A DNA stretch of 64,000 bases from Sebaldella termitidis ATCC 33386 (GCF_000024405.1 NC_013517.1:1798001-1862000); one strand, 5' to 3'; positions 43,819-54,900 are shown, numbered from the stretch's first letter. Translations and numbers: made by a program. The notes: generated by a model not told the origin, from the letters alone.

Positions 43819-45183
43819 ATGAATATTTTATACATACACACACATGATTCCGGAAGATTTTTGAAACCGTACGGATATAACGTGCCGACTGACTATTTAT
43901 TGGAATTTGCCAAGGATGCCGTTGTTTTCAGAAAGGCATTCTGCGGGGCACCGACATGTTCGCCCAGCCGGTCAGTCCTGCTGACAGGAATGTATGCACA
44001 TAATAACGGTATGCTGGGGCTTGCTCACAGAGGTTTTAAAATAAATGATTACAGCAAACACCTTGCAAGCTACCTGAAAAATTATGATTATGAAACTGTT
44101 TTATCCGGTGTACAGCATGAGGCAGATTCTTGGCTGAATTATGATAAAGCTGCAAAGGTAATAGGCTACAGCTGTGATATTACTACTGTGCCTGAAAAAG
44201 ACAATGAAGAAGAGCTTGTTTACTGGGACAGAAATAATGCTGCCGAAACAGCAGAATACTTTAAGAAAGCTGCTAAAACCGATAAGAAATTTTTTATGTC
44301 ATTTGGTATGTTCAGTACTCACAGAAAATATCCCGTCATTCCGGAAAATAATACTGATCCTGATTATGTAGAGTTGCCGCCGAGAACTTATGATAATGAA
44401 AATAACAGGGCGGATACTGCCAGATACATGGATTCGGCAAGGATGGCAGATGATTGCATAAAAACTGTAATAGAGGCATTAAAAGATGCAGGACTTTATG
44501 AAAAGACAATAATAATCTTTACTACCGATCATGGTGTAGCCAATCCGTTTGACAAATGTTTTTTGAATGACAGCGGAATAGGAGTAGCTTTGATAATCAG
44601 AGATCCGAATCAGAAGAAACAGGGAAGAGCAATAGATGCTATGGTTTCGCATATTGATATTTTCCCCACACTGTGTGAGCTGACAGGAGTGGAGAAGCCG
44701 GAGTGGCTTCAGGGGAAATCACTGGTTCCCCTTCTTTATGAAAATAAAAAGGTAAGGGAAGAGATATATGCAGAGATTAATTATCACACATCATATGAAC
44801 CTGCAAGATGTGTAAGGAATGAAAGATATAAATATATAAAGTATTTTGATAAGACATATGACAAATATAACTATTCCAATATGGATGATTCCGAAGTAAA
44901 AGGATTTCTCATGAAAAATGGTCTTTTGGATATGAAAAAAGAAATGGAAATACTTTATGATCTGTACTTTGATCCGGGTGAAAGCAATAATGTAGCAGGA
45001 AAAGCTGAATACAGCGAAATTCTTGAAGAAATGAGAATAAAGCTTCAAAAGTGGCAGAAGCAAACTGATGATCCTGTGCTGGAAGGAAGAATAAAAGCAC
45101 CTGAAGGAGCAAAAATAAATAATAAAGAGTGTATGTCAGCTGGTTCTAAAAATAAAAATGACTACGAAAAGTTTCCGGATTAA
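43819..45183 (+). CDS. Cytoplasmic Cys-type sulfatase
   Basis: 454 residues from ATG 43819 (AAGGAGG upstream). The active-site motif is C47-S-P-S-R51 in GAPTCSPSRSVLLTG; the cysteine must become formylglycine. Metal ligands include the N-terminal HTHDSG and the FTTDHGVANPFDK segment, with SHIDIFPTLCELTGV toward the C-terminal half. The Cys form implies an anaerobic radical-SAM maturase (anSME), not present here. There is no export signal, which is unusual for sulfatases and fits desulfation after PTS uptake. It follows the DUF3604 gene by 17 bases. Confidence 0.92.
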   Translation: MNILYIHTHDSGRFLKPYGYNVPTDYLLEFAKDAVVFRKAFCGAPTCSPSRSVLLTGMYAHNNGMLGLAHRGFKINDYSKHLASYLKNYDYETVLSGVQHEADSWLNYDKAAKVIGYSCDITTVPEKDNEEELVYWDRNNAAETAEYFKKAAKTDKKFFMSFGMFSTHRKYPVIPENNTDPDYVELPPRTYDNENNRADTARYMDSARMADDCIKTVIEALKDAGLYEKTIIIFTTDHGVANPFDKCFLNDSGIGVALIIRDPNQKKQGRAIDAMVSHIDIFPTLCELTGVEKPEWLQGKSLVPLLYENKKVREEIYAEINYHTSYEPARCVRNERYKYIKYFDKTYDKYNYSNMDDSEVKGFLMKNGLLDMKKEMEILYDLYFDPGESNNVAGKAEYSEILEEMRIKLQKWQKQTDDPVLEGRIKAPEGAKINNKECMSAGSKNKNDYEKFPD

Positions 45184-45237
45184 AATATAAATTCATATAT
45201 AAATAGAAAAAAATGCTTTTTTATGTTATATATTTAG

Positions 45238-45314
45238 TATAATGTAATTAAGAAAAAAACGGTAACCGGTGCAGTATCTATCCAGATTAAAAGAAAAAGA
45301 ACGCTGCACCGGTT
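45238..45314 (+). promoter_or_regulatory. ROK promoter and inverted repeat
   Basis: TATAAT (45238-45243) is followed by a perfect 11-bp inverted repeat AACCGGTGCAG (45264-45274) / CTGCACCGGTT (45304-45314), 29 bases apart. It lies between the start of transcription and the ROK gene, suitable for an autoregulatory operator or an RNA stem. Confidence 0.6.
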
Positions 45315-45336
45315 AAAATACCGGAAAGGGTTATAT

Positions 45337-46554
45337 ATGAAAATCGGAATAAATCTTCAGGATATAAAACAGAGGAATCTTAAGGCAATATTAAGAGTAG
45401 TGAATAAACATGGTCAGATACCAAAAAAGGAAATAGCAGAGGTTCTCGGAATGACGCCTATGACTATTTCCAATATTGCCAATGAAATGATAGATGAGGG
45501 GATATTAAAAACAATAGGAAAGAAAGAAGAGAAAAATATAGGAAGAAAAAAAATTCTAATTGGTATAAATTATGAATATAAAAAGGTAATCGGAATATAT
45601 ATATACAGGGATGATGAGTTCATAAGGGCAAAAATCGGAATAACATATCTTAATTCCGAGGCTATAGATGAAATAAATCTGAAATATGAGAAGGATGAAG
45701 ATCCGGCGTACATTTTTCAGGATATTTCAAAAGGTATAAAAGAAAAACTAAAAAAATTAAAAGTCAATAAGAATGAAATTCTCGGGATAGGGATATCTAT
45801 TGTAGGTATAGTTGATCAGGAAAACGGAATAAGCGTGAATGCTCAGGGCTTATGGAAAAAGAAAGTGGAGGTAGCACAGGTATTCAAAGAGAATTTCGAT
45901 ATTCCTGTTCATGTGGCTAATAATATACATTCATATTTTCTTGCATATAAATTGTTTGAAAATATGCAGACAGATAATGGAAACTATATTTTTCTGAAGT
46001 ATGGAACGGGGATAGGGTCGGCTCTTATAATGAATAATGAAATACAGGACGGAATTCATTTCAGTGCCGGAAAATTATCACATATAAGAGTAGAATCACC
46101 TGCCATAGTAAAATGCCCATGCGGTGATATAAACTGTCTTGATGCGGTTGTAAATTTTTACAGAATTATAAATGAAGTAAAAGAAGTATATTCTGAGGAG
46201 GTAACACCTGTATTATATGAGAAAACAAACGGGATAGAGGAAAATATAAATATAGAACATATATTTTATGCTTATTCACAGGGAGAAGTGATGATAAAGG
46301 AAATACTGGAAAGAAAGTATTATGCCATAGCTTCTGTATTGGTGGATATAGTAAAATTCATTGATCCTGACAGAGTTTTTATTACAGGCTACGGTTTTAC
46401 CAACGAAACGCTGAACAGACTGTTTTTTGACTATGTTTATGAACTGAGCAACAGAAAAATAAGCAGAGAAATATTTGTGAAAAATGATATATATAAAATA
46501 CCGCAGTATATAGGTGCAGTAGCTCTTATTCTGGAGAAGGAATTCTATAATTGA
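45337..46554 (+). CDS. ROK-family transcriptional repressor
   Basis: 405 residues. An N-terminal winged helix (NLKAILRVVNKHGQIPKKEIAEVLGMTPMTISNIANEM) is followed by an actin-like ROK domain with IGIGISIVGIVDQENG, IFLKYGTGIGSALIMN and the zinc motif CPCGDINCLD. It resembles NagC/XylR-type repressors that sense a sugar or sugar phosphate. It is downstream of the PTS-sulfatase operon, whose product it probably senses. Own promoter upstream. Confidence 0.9.
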   Translation: MKIGINLQDIKQRNLKAILRVVNKHGQIPKKEIAEVLGMTPMTISNIANEMIDEGILKTIGKKEEKNIGRKKILIGINYEYKKVIGIYIYRDDEFIRAKIGITYLNSEAIDEINLKYEKDEDPAYIFQDISKGIKEKLKKLKVNKNEILGIGISIVGIVDQENGISVNAQGLWKKKVEVAQVFKENFDIPVHVANNIHSYFLAYKLFENMQTDNGNYIFLKYGTGIGSALIMNNEIQDGIHFSAGKLSHIRVESPAIVKCPCGDINCLDAVVNFYRIINEVKEVYSEEVTPVLYEKTNGIEENINIEHIFYAYSQGEVMIKEILERKYYAIASVLVDIVKFIDPDRVFITGYGFTNETLNRLFFDYVYELSNRKISREIFVKNDIYKIPQYIGAVALILEKEFYN

Positions 46555-46644
46555 TAATACGGCAGTTTTGTATTTCACAGAAGAAAGGCAGATAAGCTGT
46601 CTCTTTCTGAATTATAAACGGGACTGTTGTAATCAGGAGACAGA

Positions 46645-47373
46645 ATGCTATATTTTATTTTATCGTTAGTAACTTCCACACTGGGAAGTCTGATAGGAAT
46701 AGGAGGAGGGGTAATATTAAGACCTTCCTTAAAATTACTGGGGGAAAGTGCAAAATCAGCAGCGGCTCTTTCCACTTTTACGGTTTTTATAATGGCTGTT
46801 ATTAGTGTTTATAAATATAATAAAAGTAAAAAGATAGATTTTAGAACAGGTATAAAAGCGGGGCTGCTTATAGTCCCCGGAAGCTATATAGGAACATTTG
46901 CAATTGCTTATGTGGCTGAAAGCTTTATAAATTTCACATATTTATTTGTTTTGTTTATTTTGATATGTCTAATGTTTTTTAAGGAAAAAATACATAAAAT
47001 AGAAATAAATTATTTTTTTAAACTGATAATTTCTCTTGTAATAGGATTTTGTGCAGGAATTCTCGGGATAGGCGGCGGACCGTTTCTCATACCGCTTTTG
47101 ATGTTTGTATTTCATACAGAAATAAAAAAAATTCCCGGAACCAGTGTATTTATAGTGTTTATAAGCTCGCTGTTCAGTCTGGTACAGCATGCGGCTGACG
47201 GAAATATTGACTATATAAAGGCTCTGCCTCTGGCAATAGCAGCTATAATCGGTTCTGTTATAGGAACAAGGTTAAACAGAAAGACTGATGGAAAAACAGT
47301 AATAAATTTATATAATATAATAATGATACTGCTGTTTTTAGGCAGTCTGGCAGCTTTGACACTTAATCTGTAA
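46645..47373 (+). CDS. TauE/SafE-family anion exporter
   Basis: 242 residues, all membrane segments, with the duplicated family motif: SLIGIGGGVILRPSL in the first half and GILGIGGGPFLIPLL in the second, with inverted-repeat topology. Members export sulfite, sulfoacetate or similar anions. Beside a cytoplasmic sulfatase it would be the natural exit for released sulfate or a downstream sulfur anion, but that is inference. CAGGAG precedes the start. Confidence 0.88.
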   Translation: MLYFILSLVTSTLGSLIGIGGGVILRPSLKLLGESAKSAAALSTFTVFIMAVISVYKYNKSKKIDFRTGIKAGLLIVPGSYIGTFAIAYVAESFINFTYLFVLFILICLMFFKEKIHKIEINYFFKLIISLVIGFCAGILGIGGGPFLIPLLMFVFHTEIKKIPGTSVFIVFISSLFSLVQHAADGNIDYIKALPLAIAAIIGSVIGTRLNRKTDGKTVINLYNIIMILLFLGSLAALTLNL

Positions 47374-47442
47374 ATATTTGCAGCGTATACAATTTAGAAG
47401 GAAGTCAGGATTTTTGTGAAATTAGTATTTTTAAATAAACAG

Positions 47443-47484
47443 ATAAAAAATAGAGAGTGGGAGTCAGTGATCTCTCATTTTTTA
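47443..47484 (+). terminator. Probable terminator after the TauE gene
   Basis: An A-rich stretch then GAGAG pairs with CTCTC followed by ATTTTTTATT, with a 14-base loop. Imperfect but well placed. Confidence 0.6.
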
Positions 47485-47533
47485 TTATAAATCCGCTGAT
47501 GTTATATTAAAACCACAGATAAAGAAATTTAAT

Positions 47534-47562
47534 TTGACTGTTTACAGAGAAGTAATTATAAT
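47534..47562 (+). promoter_or_regulatory. Promoter of the Cys-cluster protein gene
   Basis: TTGACT (47534-47539) and TATAAT (47557-47562) with exact 17-base spacing. Transcription would start near 47569, which makes a GTG at 47577 an unlikely start and favours ATG 47661. Confidence 0.75.
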
Positions 47563-47660
47563 ATATAAAAAAGGGTGTGACTAAATCAAATCCTGAGAGA
47601 ACACACAATAATAAAGACATTAGAAAGGGAATGAGAGCCGCCAAGTATAGGAGTGAGATA

Positions 47661-48749
47661 ATGAGTTCAAGTCACGGCGAGACAGTAATGCAAAAACCAA
47701 TCAATGAATATGCTTTATATCTTAAAAGCCTGATACCGAAAAATATACCCGAAACTTATGCGTTGAATCCCATGTTTGAAGATGTTGCGGATGAAGAAAA
47801 CATACGAAACGGCATTATTGCATTCAGAGATTATTTATACTTATTCTGTGAACGCTTGATTTCAGACGGTCATTTATATTCAAAGCCGCACAAAACAAAG
47901 AATCTGGAAGATTATCCTTTTATAAATAATATTAATCACCTGTTGATTGAAATAGGTTATCACAGCCAATTTAATGAAAACGGGGATTCATTATTGATAA
48001 CTGAAATACCGCTGTTCACTCTACCAAAGCCTAAAGTTCCTTTTTCTAAACAAGTAGAATGCTTGCAATTCCTAACTTTATGCGGCTTTGTTTTTTCCGG
48101 TATTGATTTAGACGGGAAAAAAATCGAGTTTACAGAAGGTCAGGTTCTGGAAGTTACTTATCCTGACAATCCTCTTGTACTCACAGGTCTAAAGGTTCTT
48201 TCGATCGCTGCTAAGGAGCTGTGGAGAAGATTTTATAATAATGCTGATAATCTTCTGCGATGTGACTACAGAGCTATAAAAGCAGAGGATTCTGATGACT
48301 ATGATATTTTAAAAGAATTTTTGCAGTCTTTACCTGAAAAACTTCAGAAATTTGGTTTGGAATTACATCAGCGTTATAAAGATATGGGAATGACTTGCGT
48401 AGAACTTCATGATGATGCAAATCATTTTGCTTATGCGAATACAAAGAAAAGTAAAAAGACCTTGTCCAGAAGAGATATCTTTCAAAAAAGGGTATGGGAG
48501 TTTAGTTTATCTGTAAAATACGGATTCTGTTTAGTAGTAAGAATGAAAAAAGCTGATAAATATGCAGATATTATTGAAGGATTTCCTTTAGTCCTAAAAG
48601 AAAAGATTTTACAAGGCTACGGCTGTGACAGAAAGCTGCGCAATGAACCCTGTCAGGGCGGTTGCCAGGGGATTCGCATTCCTTTTGATAATTCAGTGCT
48701 TGAAATGAAAAAAGATATTGAAATATGGCTGGATAATGAGGTAATGTGA
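47661..48749 (+). CDS. Unrecognised protein with C-terminal cysteine cluster
   Basis: 362 residues from ATG 47661, chosen for the AGGAG 7 bases upstream; the frame is open to GTG 47577 but that lies almost on the predicted transcription start. No membrane segment or signal. The C-terminus has C322-x8-C331-x3-C335 in CDRKLRNEPCQGGCQGIRIP, which could bind zinc or an Fe-S cluster. The body is mixed alpha/beta with no motif I recognise. It is separated from its neighbours by its own promoter and lies upstream of the SAM riboswitch. Confidence 0.75.
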   Translation: MSSSHGETVMQKPINEYALYLKSLIPKNIPETYALNPMFEDVADEENIRNGIIAFRDYLYLFCERLISDGHLYSKPHKTKNLEDYPFINNINHLLIEIGYHSQFNENGDSLLITEIPLFTLPKPKVPFSKQVECLQFLTLCGFVFSGIDLDGKKIEFTEGQVLEVTYPDNPLVLTGLKVLSIAAKELWRRFYNNADNLLRCDYRAIKAEDSDDYDILKEFLQSLPEKLQKFGLELHQRYKDMGMTCVELHDDANHFAYANTKKSKKTLSRRDIFQKRVWEFSLSVKYGFCLVVRMKKADKYADIIEGFPLVLKEKILQGYGCDRKLRNEPCQGGCQGIRIPFDNSVLEMKKDIEIWLDNEVM

Positions 48750-48879
48750 TATAAAAAAGCCAGCCTGTAATAAAAATATATAAATTTGAAATTCATATAA
48801 AAATCTCTTGGTTATTGATAAAATAATCCAAATCGAAAATTAGTTTTATAATAAAAATATTTGAAATAAAAATTTATAT

Positions 48880-48907
48880 TGACAAAATAAAAAGTATGTA
48901 GTATAGT
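48880..48907 (+). promoter_or_regulatory. Promoter of the SAM riboswitch-metK unit
   Basis: TTGACA (48880-48885) and TATAGT (48902-48907), 16 bases apart, just before the aptamer. Confidence 0.85.
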
Positions 48908-48918
48908 ATCTATTAGAA

Positions 48919-49050
48919 AATATCATCAAGAGGAACTGAGAGACAGGCTCTGTGACGTTCCAGCAACCTACGTAAATCGTGTGGTGCTAATTCCTGAAAG
49001 ATGAAAATGAGTTATCTTCAATTTTGCTTTCGGGATTGAAGATTTTTTTA
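48919..49050 (+). promoter_or_regulatory. SAM-I (S-box) riboswitch with terminator
   Basis: The aptamer has the S-box core in order: ATCAAGAGGAACTGAGAGA, CCAGCAACC and GGTGCTAATTCCTGAAAGA. P1 is closed by TCATC (48923-48927) and GATGA (49000-49004). The expression platform is an intrinsic terminator ATCTTCAAT / ATTGAAGAT followed by T7. When SAM is bound, the terminator should form and metK should be off. The sequence fits SAM-I rather than SAM-II/III. Confidence 0.93.
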
Positions 49051-49157
49051 TTTCCGAGAAAATTTAACAGAAAATAACAGGGAAACGGGCTGTATTTTCT
49101 TAATATAACATTGATGATATCCCGATAAAAACTATATATTCAAGGAGGACAGTAAAA

Positions 49158-50312
49158 ATGTCAAAAAATTTGTTTTTTACATCAGAATTTGTATCACCGG
49201 GACATCCGGATAAAATATGTGACCAGATATCGGATGCGGTTTTGGATGCGTGTCTTGTAGATGATCCGCAGTCAAGAGTAGCATGTGAGGTTTTTGCTAC
49301 AACTGGTCTTGTAATGGTCGGCGGAGAAATAACTACCAATACTTATATCGATATACAGAAAATAATAAGAGAAAAAATCGAAGAAATCGGATATAGACAG
49401 GGAATGGGATTTGATTCTGACTGCGGTGTACTGAATACTATTCATTCACAATCTCCGGATATTGCCATGGGAGTGGACACAGGAGGCGCAGGAGATCAGG
49501 GCATAATGTTCGGGGGAGCAGTAAATGAGACTCCGGAGCTGATGCCTCTTGCTCTTACACTTGCAAGATCAATAATAAACAGACTGACAGTGCTTACCAG
49601 ATCAAAAGAACTCGCATGGGCGAGACCTGATGCAAAAGCACAGGTAACACTGGCTTATGATGAAAACGGAGAAAAAGTAGAATATGTGGACACGGTTGTT
49701 TTATCAGTGCAGCATGATGAAGAAGTAACTCAGGAAGAAATAAAAAGAGATCTGAAAGAAAAAGTAATCAGACCTGTTCTTGAAAAGTACGGACTGGACT
49801 CGGAAAAGGTAAAGAAATATCATATAAATCCTACTGGAAGATTTGTAATAGGAGGACCTCACGGAGATACAGGACTTACAGGAAGAAAAATAATAGTGGA
49901 CACATACGGCGGATTTTTTAGACACGGCGGAGGAGCATTTTCAGGAAAAGATCCTTCAAAGGTAGACAGATCAGCAGCATATGCGGCGAGATGGATAGCT
50001 AAGAATATAGTGTCAGCAGGAATAGCAGATAAGTGTGAAGTACAGCTGTCTTATGCTATCGGTGTAGCAGAGCCTACATCTATAAAGGTGGACACGTTCG
50101 GTAAATCAAAGGTTTCAGAAGAAAAAATAGCTGAAGCAGTGGCAGAGATATTTGATCTGACACCAAGAGGAATAGAAAAAAGTCTTGAATTAAGAGAGGG
50201 GAAATTCAGATATCAGGATCTGGCTGCTTTTGGGCATATAGGAAGAACTGATATTGATCTTCCATGGGAAAGAGTAAATAAAGCCGAGGAATTAAAGAAG
50301 ATTTTATTATAA
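49158..50312 (+). CDS. metK: S-adenosylmethionine synthetase
   Basis: 384 residues, standard length. Motifs: [24 protein letters not shown], the active loop [33 protein letters not shown] and [19 protein letters not shown]. It makes SAM from methionine and ATP and is controlled by the upstream SAM riboswitch, a feedback loop. AAGGAGG before the ATG. Confidence 0.97.
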   Translation: MSKNLFFTSEFVSPGHPDKICDQISDAVLDACLVDDPQSRVACEVFATTGLVMVGGEITTNTYIDIQKIIREKIEEIGYRQGMGFDSDCGVLNTIHSQSPDIAMGVDTGGAGDQGIMFGGAVNETPELMPLALTLARSIINRLTVLTRSKELAWARPDAKAQVTLAYDENGEKVEYVDTVVLSVQHDEEVTQEEIKRDLKEKVIRPVLEKYGLDSEKVKKYHINPTGRFVIGGPHGDTGLTGRKIIVDTYGGFFRHGGGAFSGKDPSKVDRSAAYAARWIAKNIVSAGIADKCEVQLSYAIGVAEPTSIKVDTFGKSKVSEEKIAEAVAEIFDLTPRGIEKSLELREGKFRYQDLAAFGHIGRTDIDLPWERVNKAEELKKILL

Positions 50313-50449
50313 GAAAAAAGAGGAATGACTTTCTTGAGCTTTTGCTGGTATAATAAAATATTTCCGGTTAGTTATCTGGATTTGAAAATATAGAATATTC
50401 ATACTCTGTCTGTTTTATTTTTTATATAAAATAAGAAAGAGGCTGAAAT

Positions 50450-50507
50450 AAAAAGCTCTGTTACTAGATTCTGCAATATATTTTATCAGTATAAAACAGA
50501 GCTTTTT
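50450..50507 (+). terminator. Terminator after metK
   Basis: AAAAAGCTCTGTT (50450-50462) and AACAGAGCTTTTT (50495-50507) form a perfect 13-bp stem with a 32-base loop. It is 137 bases from the metK stop, with AT-rich DNA between. Confidence 0.85.
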
Positions 50508-50575
50508 CAATTTCTTTATGGAAGTTTTTATATAATTATGCTAAAATTTGGCAAACAACTAAATCTGGAGGAAAA

Positions 50576-51382
50576 ATGAAGTATAAAATGCTGGTTACCG
50601 ACGTGGATGACACATTATTAACTGATGATCATGAAATAACAAAGGAAAACAGAGAGGCTATAATGGAGCTTCAGAAGAACGGGGTAAGATTCGTACTTGC
50701 AAGCGGGAGACCCACAGAGGCGATCACTGGTATAGCAAAAGAATTGGAGCTGTCTAAGTACGGTGGTTTTGTGGCTGGATATAACGGCGGTGAAATACTG
50801 GAAATGAGTTCGGGAAGCATGCTGGACAGGAAAGGACTGACTAGGGAAGAGCTTTTGGAAATATATGACAAATCAAAAAACATAGATTTAAAATATATAA
50901 CATATAAAGATAATTTTGTATTAGGAAAAGAAAAAGATATATTTGTGGACGAAGAGCTGAAAATAACAAACTTTGAGTATCTGGAATTCAAGGATCTTCA
51001 GGATGTAGAATTCGATATGCTTATAAAGTGTATGCTTGTGGGAAAGCCGGAAATTGTACTGGAAACCAGAAATATGCTGGAGCCTTTGTTTGACGGCAGA
51101 ATAGCTCTTACAATATCAAAACCGATTTTTCTGGAATTTATAAATAAGGATGCCAGTAAGGGAAATGCTGTAAGAACTATTGCGGCTAAACTGGGAATAA
51201 GCCTTGAAGAAGTAGCAGCTATAGGAGACAGCTATAATGATATAAGCATGCTTGAAATAGCAGGTTTTTCGGGAACTGTAGAAAACGGGAATAACGCAGC
51301 TAAAGAAACGGCTATGTTTATAAGCAGCAGTAATAATAACAGCGGACTTGCCAGATTTGTGGAAGAGATGAAAAAACAGTAG
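50576..51382 (+). CDS. Cof-type HAD-IIB phosphatase
   Basis: 268 residues: MLVTDVDDTLLTDD (nucleophile Asp and the acid two residues on), VLASGRP, KGNAVRTIAAKLGI and AIGDSYNDISMLEIAG. A C2B cap lies between. These mark the Cof/YidA-like sugar-phosphate phosphatases with broad substrate range. Monocistronic, AGGAGG upstream, terminator downstream. Confidence 0.92.
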   Translation: MKYKMLVTDVDDTLLTDDHEITKENREAIMELQKNGVRFVLASGRPTEAITGIAKELELSKYGGFVAGYNGGEILEMSSGSMLDRKGLTREELLEIYDKSKNIDLKYITYKDNFVLGKEKDIFVDEELKITNFEYLEFKDLQDVEFDMLIKCMLVGKPEIVLETRNMLEPLFDGRIALTISKPIFLEFINKDASKGNAVRTIAAKLGISLEEVAAIGDSYNDISMLEIAGFSGTVENGNNAAKETAMFISSSNNNSGLARFVEEMKKQ

Positions 51383-51430
51383 TATTATATGGCGGATACA
51401 GGATTATTTTTTTAATATTTTAAAATTCTG

Positions 51431-51462
51431 AAAATACAGTTTTTATTAACTGTATTTTTTTT
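51431..51462 (+). terminator. Terminator after the HAD gene
   Basis: AAAATACAGTT pairs perfectly with AACTGTATTTT around a 6-base loop and runs into T8. Confidence 0.92.
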
Positions 51463-51602
51463 ATAAATGGAAAATAAAATTATTGTATAAAAAATATATT
51501 GATAAATAAGATTTAAAAATTAGTTCAAAAGAATGCATTAATTTTACAGTGAAAGTAGCAGAATATAAGTCTGCACAGCTGTAATAGAAATATTTGTTAA
51601 TG

Positions 51603-51631
51603 TTGACAAATTAAATTTAAATGTGTAAAAT
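51603..51631 (+). promoter_or_regulatory. Promoter of autotransporter 2
   Basis: TTGACA (51603-51608) and TAAAAT (51626-51631) with exact 17-base spacing. The 5' leader would be about 270 bases. Nothing else is seen in the leader except the Shine-Dalgarno AAGGAG. Confidence 0.8.
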
Positions 51632-51911
51632 GATTTTATAGAAAATAAAATTTGTTATTTATTTTACTAAATAAACGAGTGTTTAAAAATTTGATATTGC
51701 AGGAACTTTGTTAGTTTACATTATTTCTATATAAAAATGAAAAAATATAAGCTTATCTCTTGTAACAATTTAACCGGATATATAGTTTATATTTTTTTGT
51801 TTGTTTTTGTATATGAAAGTAAAAATGTGTCAGAGAACTATAATCACCTGTTAAGTCAATTTTTTTATAATTCAGATAAAATTATTATACATGAAGGAGT
51901 AAGGAGAAGGA

Positions 51912-54900
51912 ATGAAAAATAAAAATTTTTTGATGTTTTTTCTGGCGGTAAATGCTTTTGCTGTTTCCCAAGGAGCAGCAGAAAGTATAAAACGTCCGGA
52001 AAAATATGAAAAACTTTATAACGGGATGGTCCAGAACATAGAAGCTGGAAAATCTAACGTAAAAAATTATGAAGTATTGGAAAAAATACTTGAAAAAAGA
52101 AATAAAGAGCTTAAGGATCTCTATGAGCAGAGTGATTACATCGTAAAACCCGAGTATCTGGAATGGCAGATATTTTTCAGCGGTTTTTATTCTCACAGAG
52201 AATCGGGGGATAACACACTTGCCAATGGTACTTACCACTCTGATCCGAGCAATGTAAACGGAAAATTTTACACAGCTCTGGGAGAAGCAAAGCAGGTAGA
52301 TCTGGGATTATATATTCCAGAGCGTACTATAAAAAGAAGTCCTGTAGAATTAAAACTGGTAAGTCCTCCGGAAATAAATCTGAGCAGTCTTGATGTAAAT
52401 CCGGAAGTGAACCCAAGCGTAAGTCCGGATGCTGCTTCGGGTACTTATAAGGAATATACGCCTGTCGGCAGTATGAAAAGCTTTCTTGAGGCTTATGAGA
52501 ATGTTTTTAAGTCAGAAACAAACAGCCAGCTAAAAGATGACGGAGTTACAGAGCTTATAAATTCAGGAGATCCCAGTAGTTCTTACAAAATAAATTATAA
52601 TGTAAATACTGGTTTAAATATAACTTATGATACTGTAACAGATTCTTTTAGTGAGAATAAACTTTTTACAAATGGTGATTCTCTGGTAACTTGGGGAACG
52701 AATTCAATAACGACTTCTTATGGAAATACTGCAAATGATCCTGCATTTTATGGAGGAGGAACACGGGTAGCGGGAGTTTACGGCGGAACTGGCAACAGTA
52801 TTACGAACAGCAATCAGATGGATTTAAAAGGACCGTTTACTTATGGAATGGTTGCTGAAGGTGGTAACAGCAATACTTTGATTAATAATTCCACAGGAAT
52901 AATAAGTGATGATAAGGAAAATGATATTACCGATACATGGTATAATAATGAAATCCCTCATATCGGGGAAACTATAACTTATACTCAGGAAAAAACAACT
53001 TCAGATCCGAATATAGTAATAAATGATCCATATAGAACAACAACAGTATCTAAACATCCAGACGGAAACATAATATATGTAAATGGAAGACCTGTATACA
53101 GACATGGAGGGACGGCGACAAATCCTGATGTTTCGTCAACTGTGACAACAATTGATTCGATTGATTATACACGAACAACTTCCGTTACTTCATATACAGG
53201 CGGATATCTCGGATATAAAGTGGGAATGTTTGTAAACAGTAATTTGAATCCGATAAATACAATCATACAAAATGACGGTAAAATTAAATTTAACGGTTAT
53301 AGTTCAATAGGTATGTATACTTCTGCCGGTGTCAGATTATCTGATGTTCAGATGCTCAATACAGCAACTATAGATATAAATACAGGCAATTATACTGGAT
53401 ATTCTAATTTTGGAATGAAACTAGACGGCGTTGTTAATAACGACCAGACTAAAAAAATAATTTCAAATACCGGAACAATTAGCATAAGTAACGGAGCCGG
53501 TATAGCAGTAGTAAACGGAAGCGTCGGAGAAGGCTTTGTGGAAAATTCGGGGACAATCACTGTAACAAATGGAACCGGAGTTTATCTGGCACCAGTGTCA
53601 ACTAGTGCAAGATTAGAAGATGCGGTAAATACAGCTTCCGGAATTATTGATGTAACTTCCGGAGCCGGAATGTACGCTTTAGGCGGACGTGACGAAATAA
53701 CAAGAGTTATAAATAACGGGGAAATATCTGTTTTAGGCGGAATGGGTATGGTTGCTTCGGGTAAAAATGCTGAAGCAGTTAATACAAGCAATGATTTTAA
53801 AATAAAGACTTCTACAGGCGGCTTCTATGCACATAACGGCGGAAAGGTCATTAATAGTGCAGATTTGACTGTTAATTCTTCAGGAGTATCCCTGTTTAAT
53901 ATTGATGTTAATTCTGAAGGAAGCAGTGTAGGAAATATAATAATGGACGGTACCAATTCAGTTGCTGTTTATAATAAAGGGAAATTTACATCAACTGGCG
54001 ATATTGATATAGCCAAAAGCGGGTCAATTGCTGTATATAGTACTGGAACAGATAATACAAATATAAAAGCCGATACTATAAAACTTGACGGAGCAAAGGG
54101 AGCAGCATTTTATACAGACGGCGGAAAAATAAATATATCTCCGAATACAGGGACAACAACAGCTGTAACAGTGTCAGGAGACTCGTCATACTTATTTTAT
54201 GACAGCAGCTTTAAAACAGGAGCTGTTCCAAATCAGACTTTTGTAATAGACGGAAATTTTACTGCTAATGTAAAAGATGGGGCTATAGCTTTTGACTTTA
54301 AAAATAATTCAGGAAATCTTATAGATTATGTAAAAAATAGTCTTTTGAATATAAAGAGCGGAACAACAACTATTAATATAGAAGGAACAGCATTTCATGC
54401 AAAAAATTCCACTATAAGTATTGATGAAGTTTCGCAGATAAAAACAACTGGCGGTCTTGCATCAGGCTCTGTCATATTAAAAGGAAGCGATGTATTTTAT
54501 GCAGAAGAAAGTACAATTAATATAGATCAGGATTCTGATCTTGATGATTCTGCGGATACATACCAAAAAAATCAGAGTCATATAGCAAATTCAAATGTAA
54601 ATCTTCTGTCTGGCATGACTATATCGGGAAGTAAAAATGATCAGTATGGAATCGGGCAGGAAGATTACAAAAACAGCGGTGTTACTTTAACAAATGCCGG
54701 TGATATAATTCTTACAGGATCAGGAACTACCGGAATATACGGGAATAATGCAAAAATTATAAATAATGGAAATATAACAACTGGAGACAGCAGTACAGGA
54801 ATTTTTTCATCAAATAATGCAGAAGTTACAAATACCGGAAATATAAACTTCGGGAATTCCGGTATAGGAATTTACGGGATAAATACTTACGGTTCCAAAG

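Noticed and set aside
51737-51922. 61-codon + strand frame before autotransporter 2
   Set aside because: No Shine-Dalgarno, runs past the real start region, AT-rich translation. More likely leader DNA of the autotransporter mRNA.
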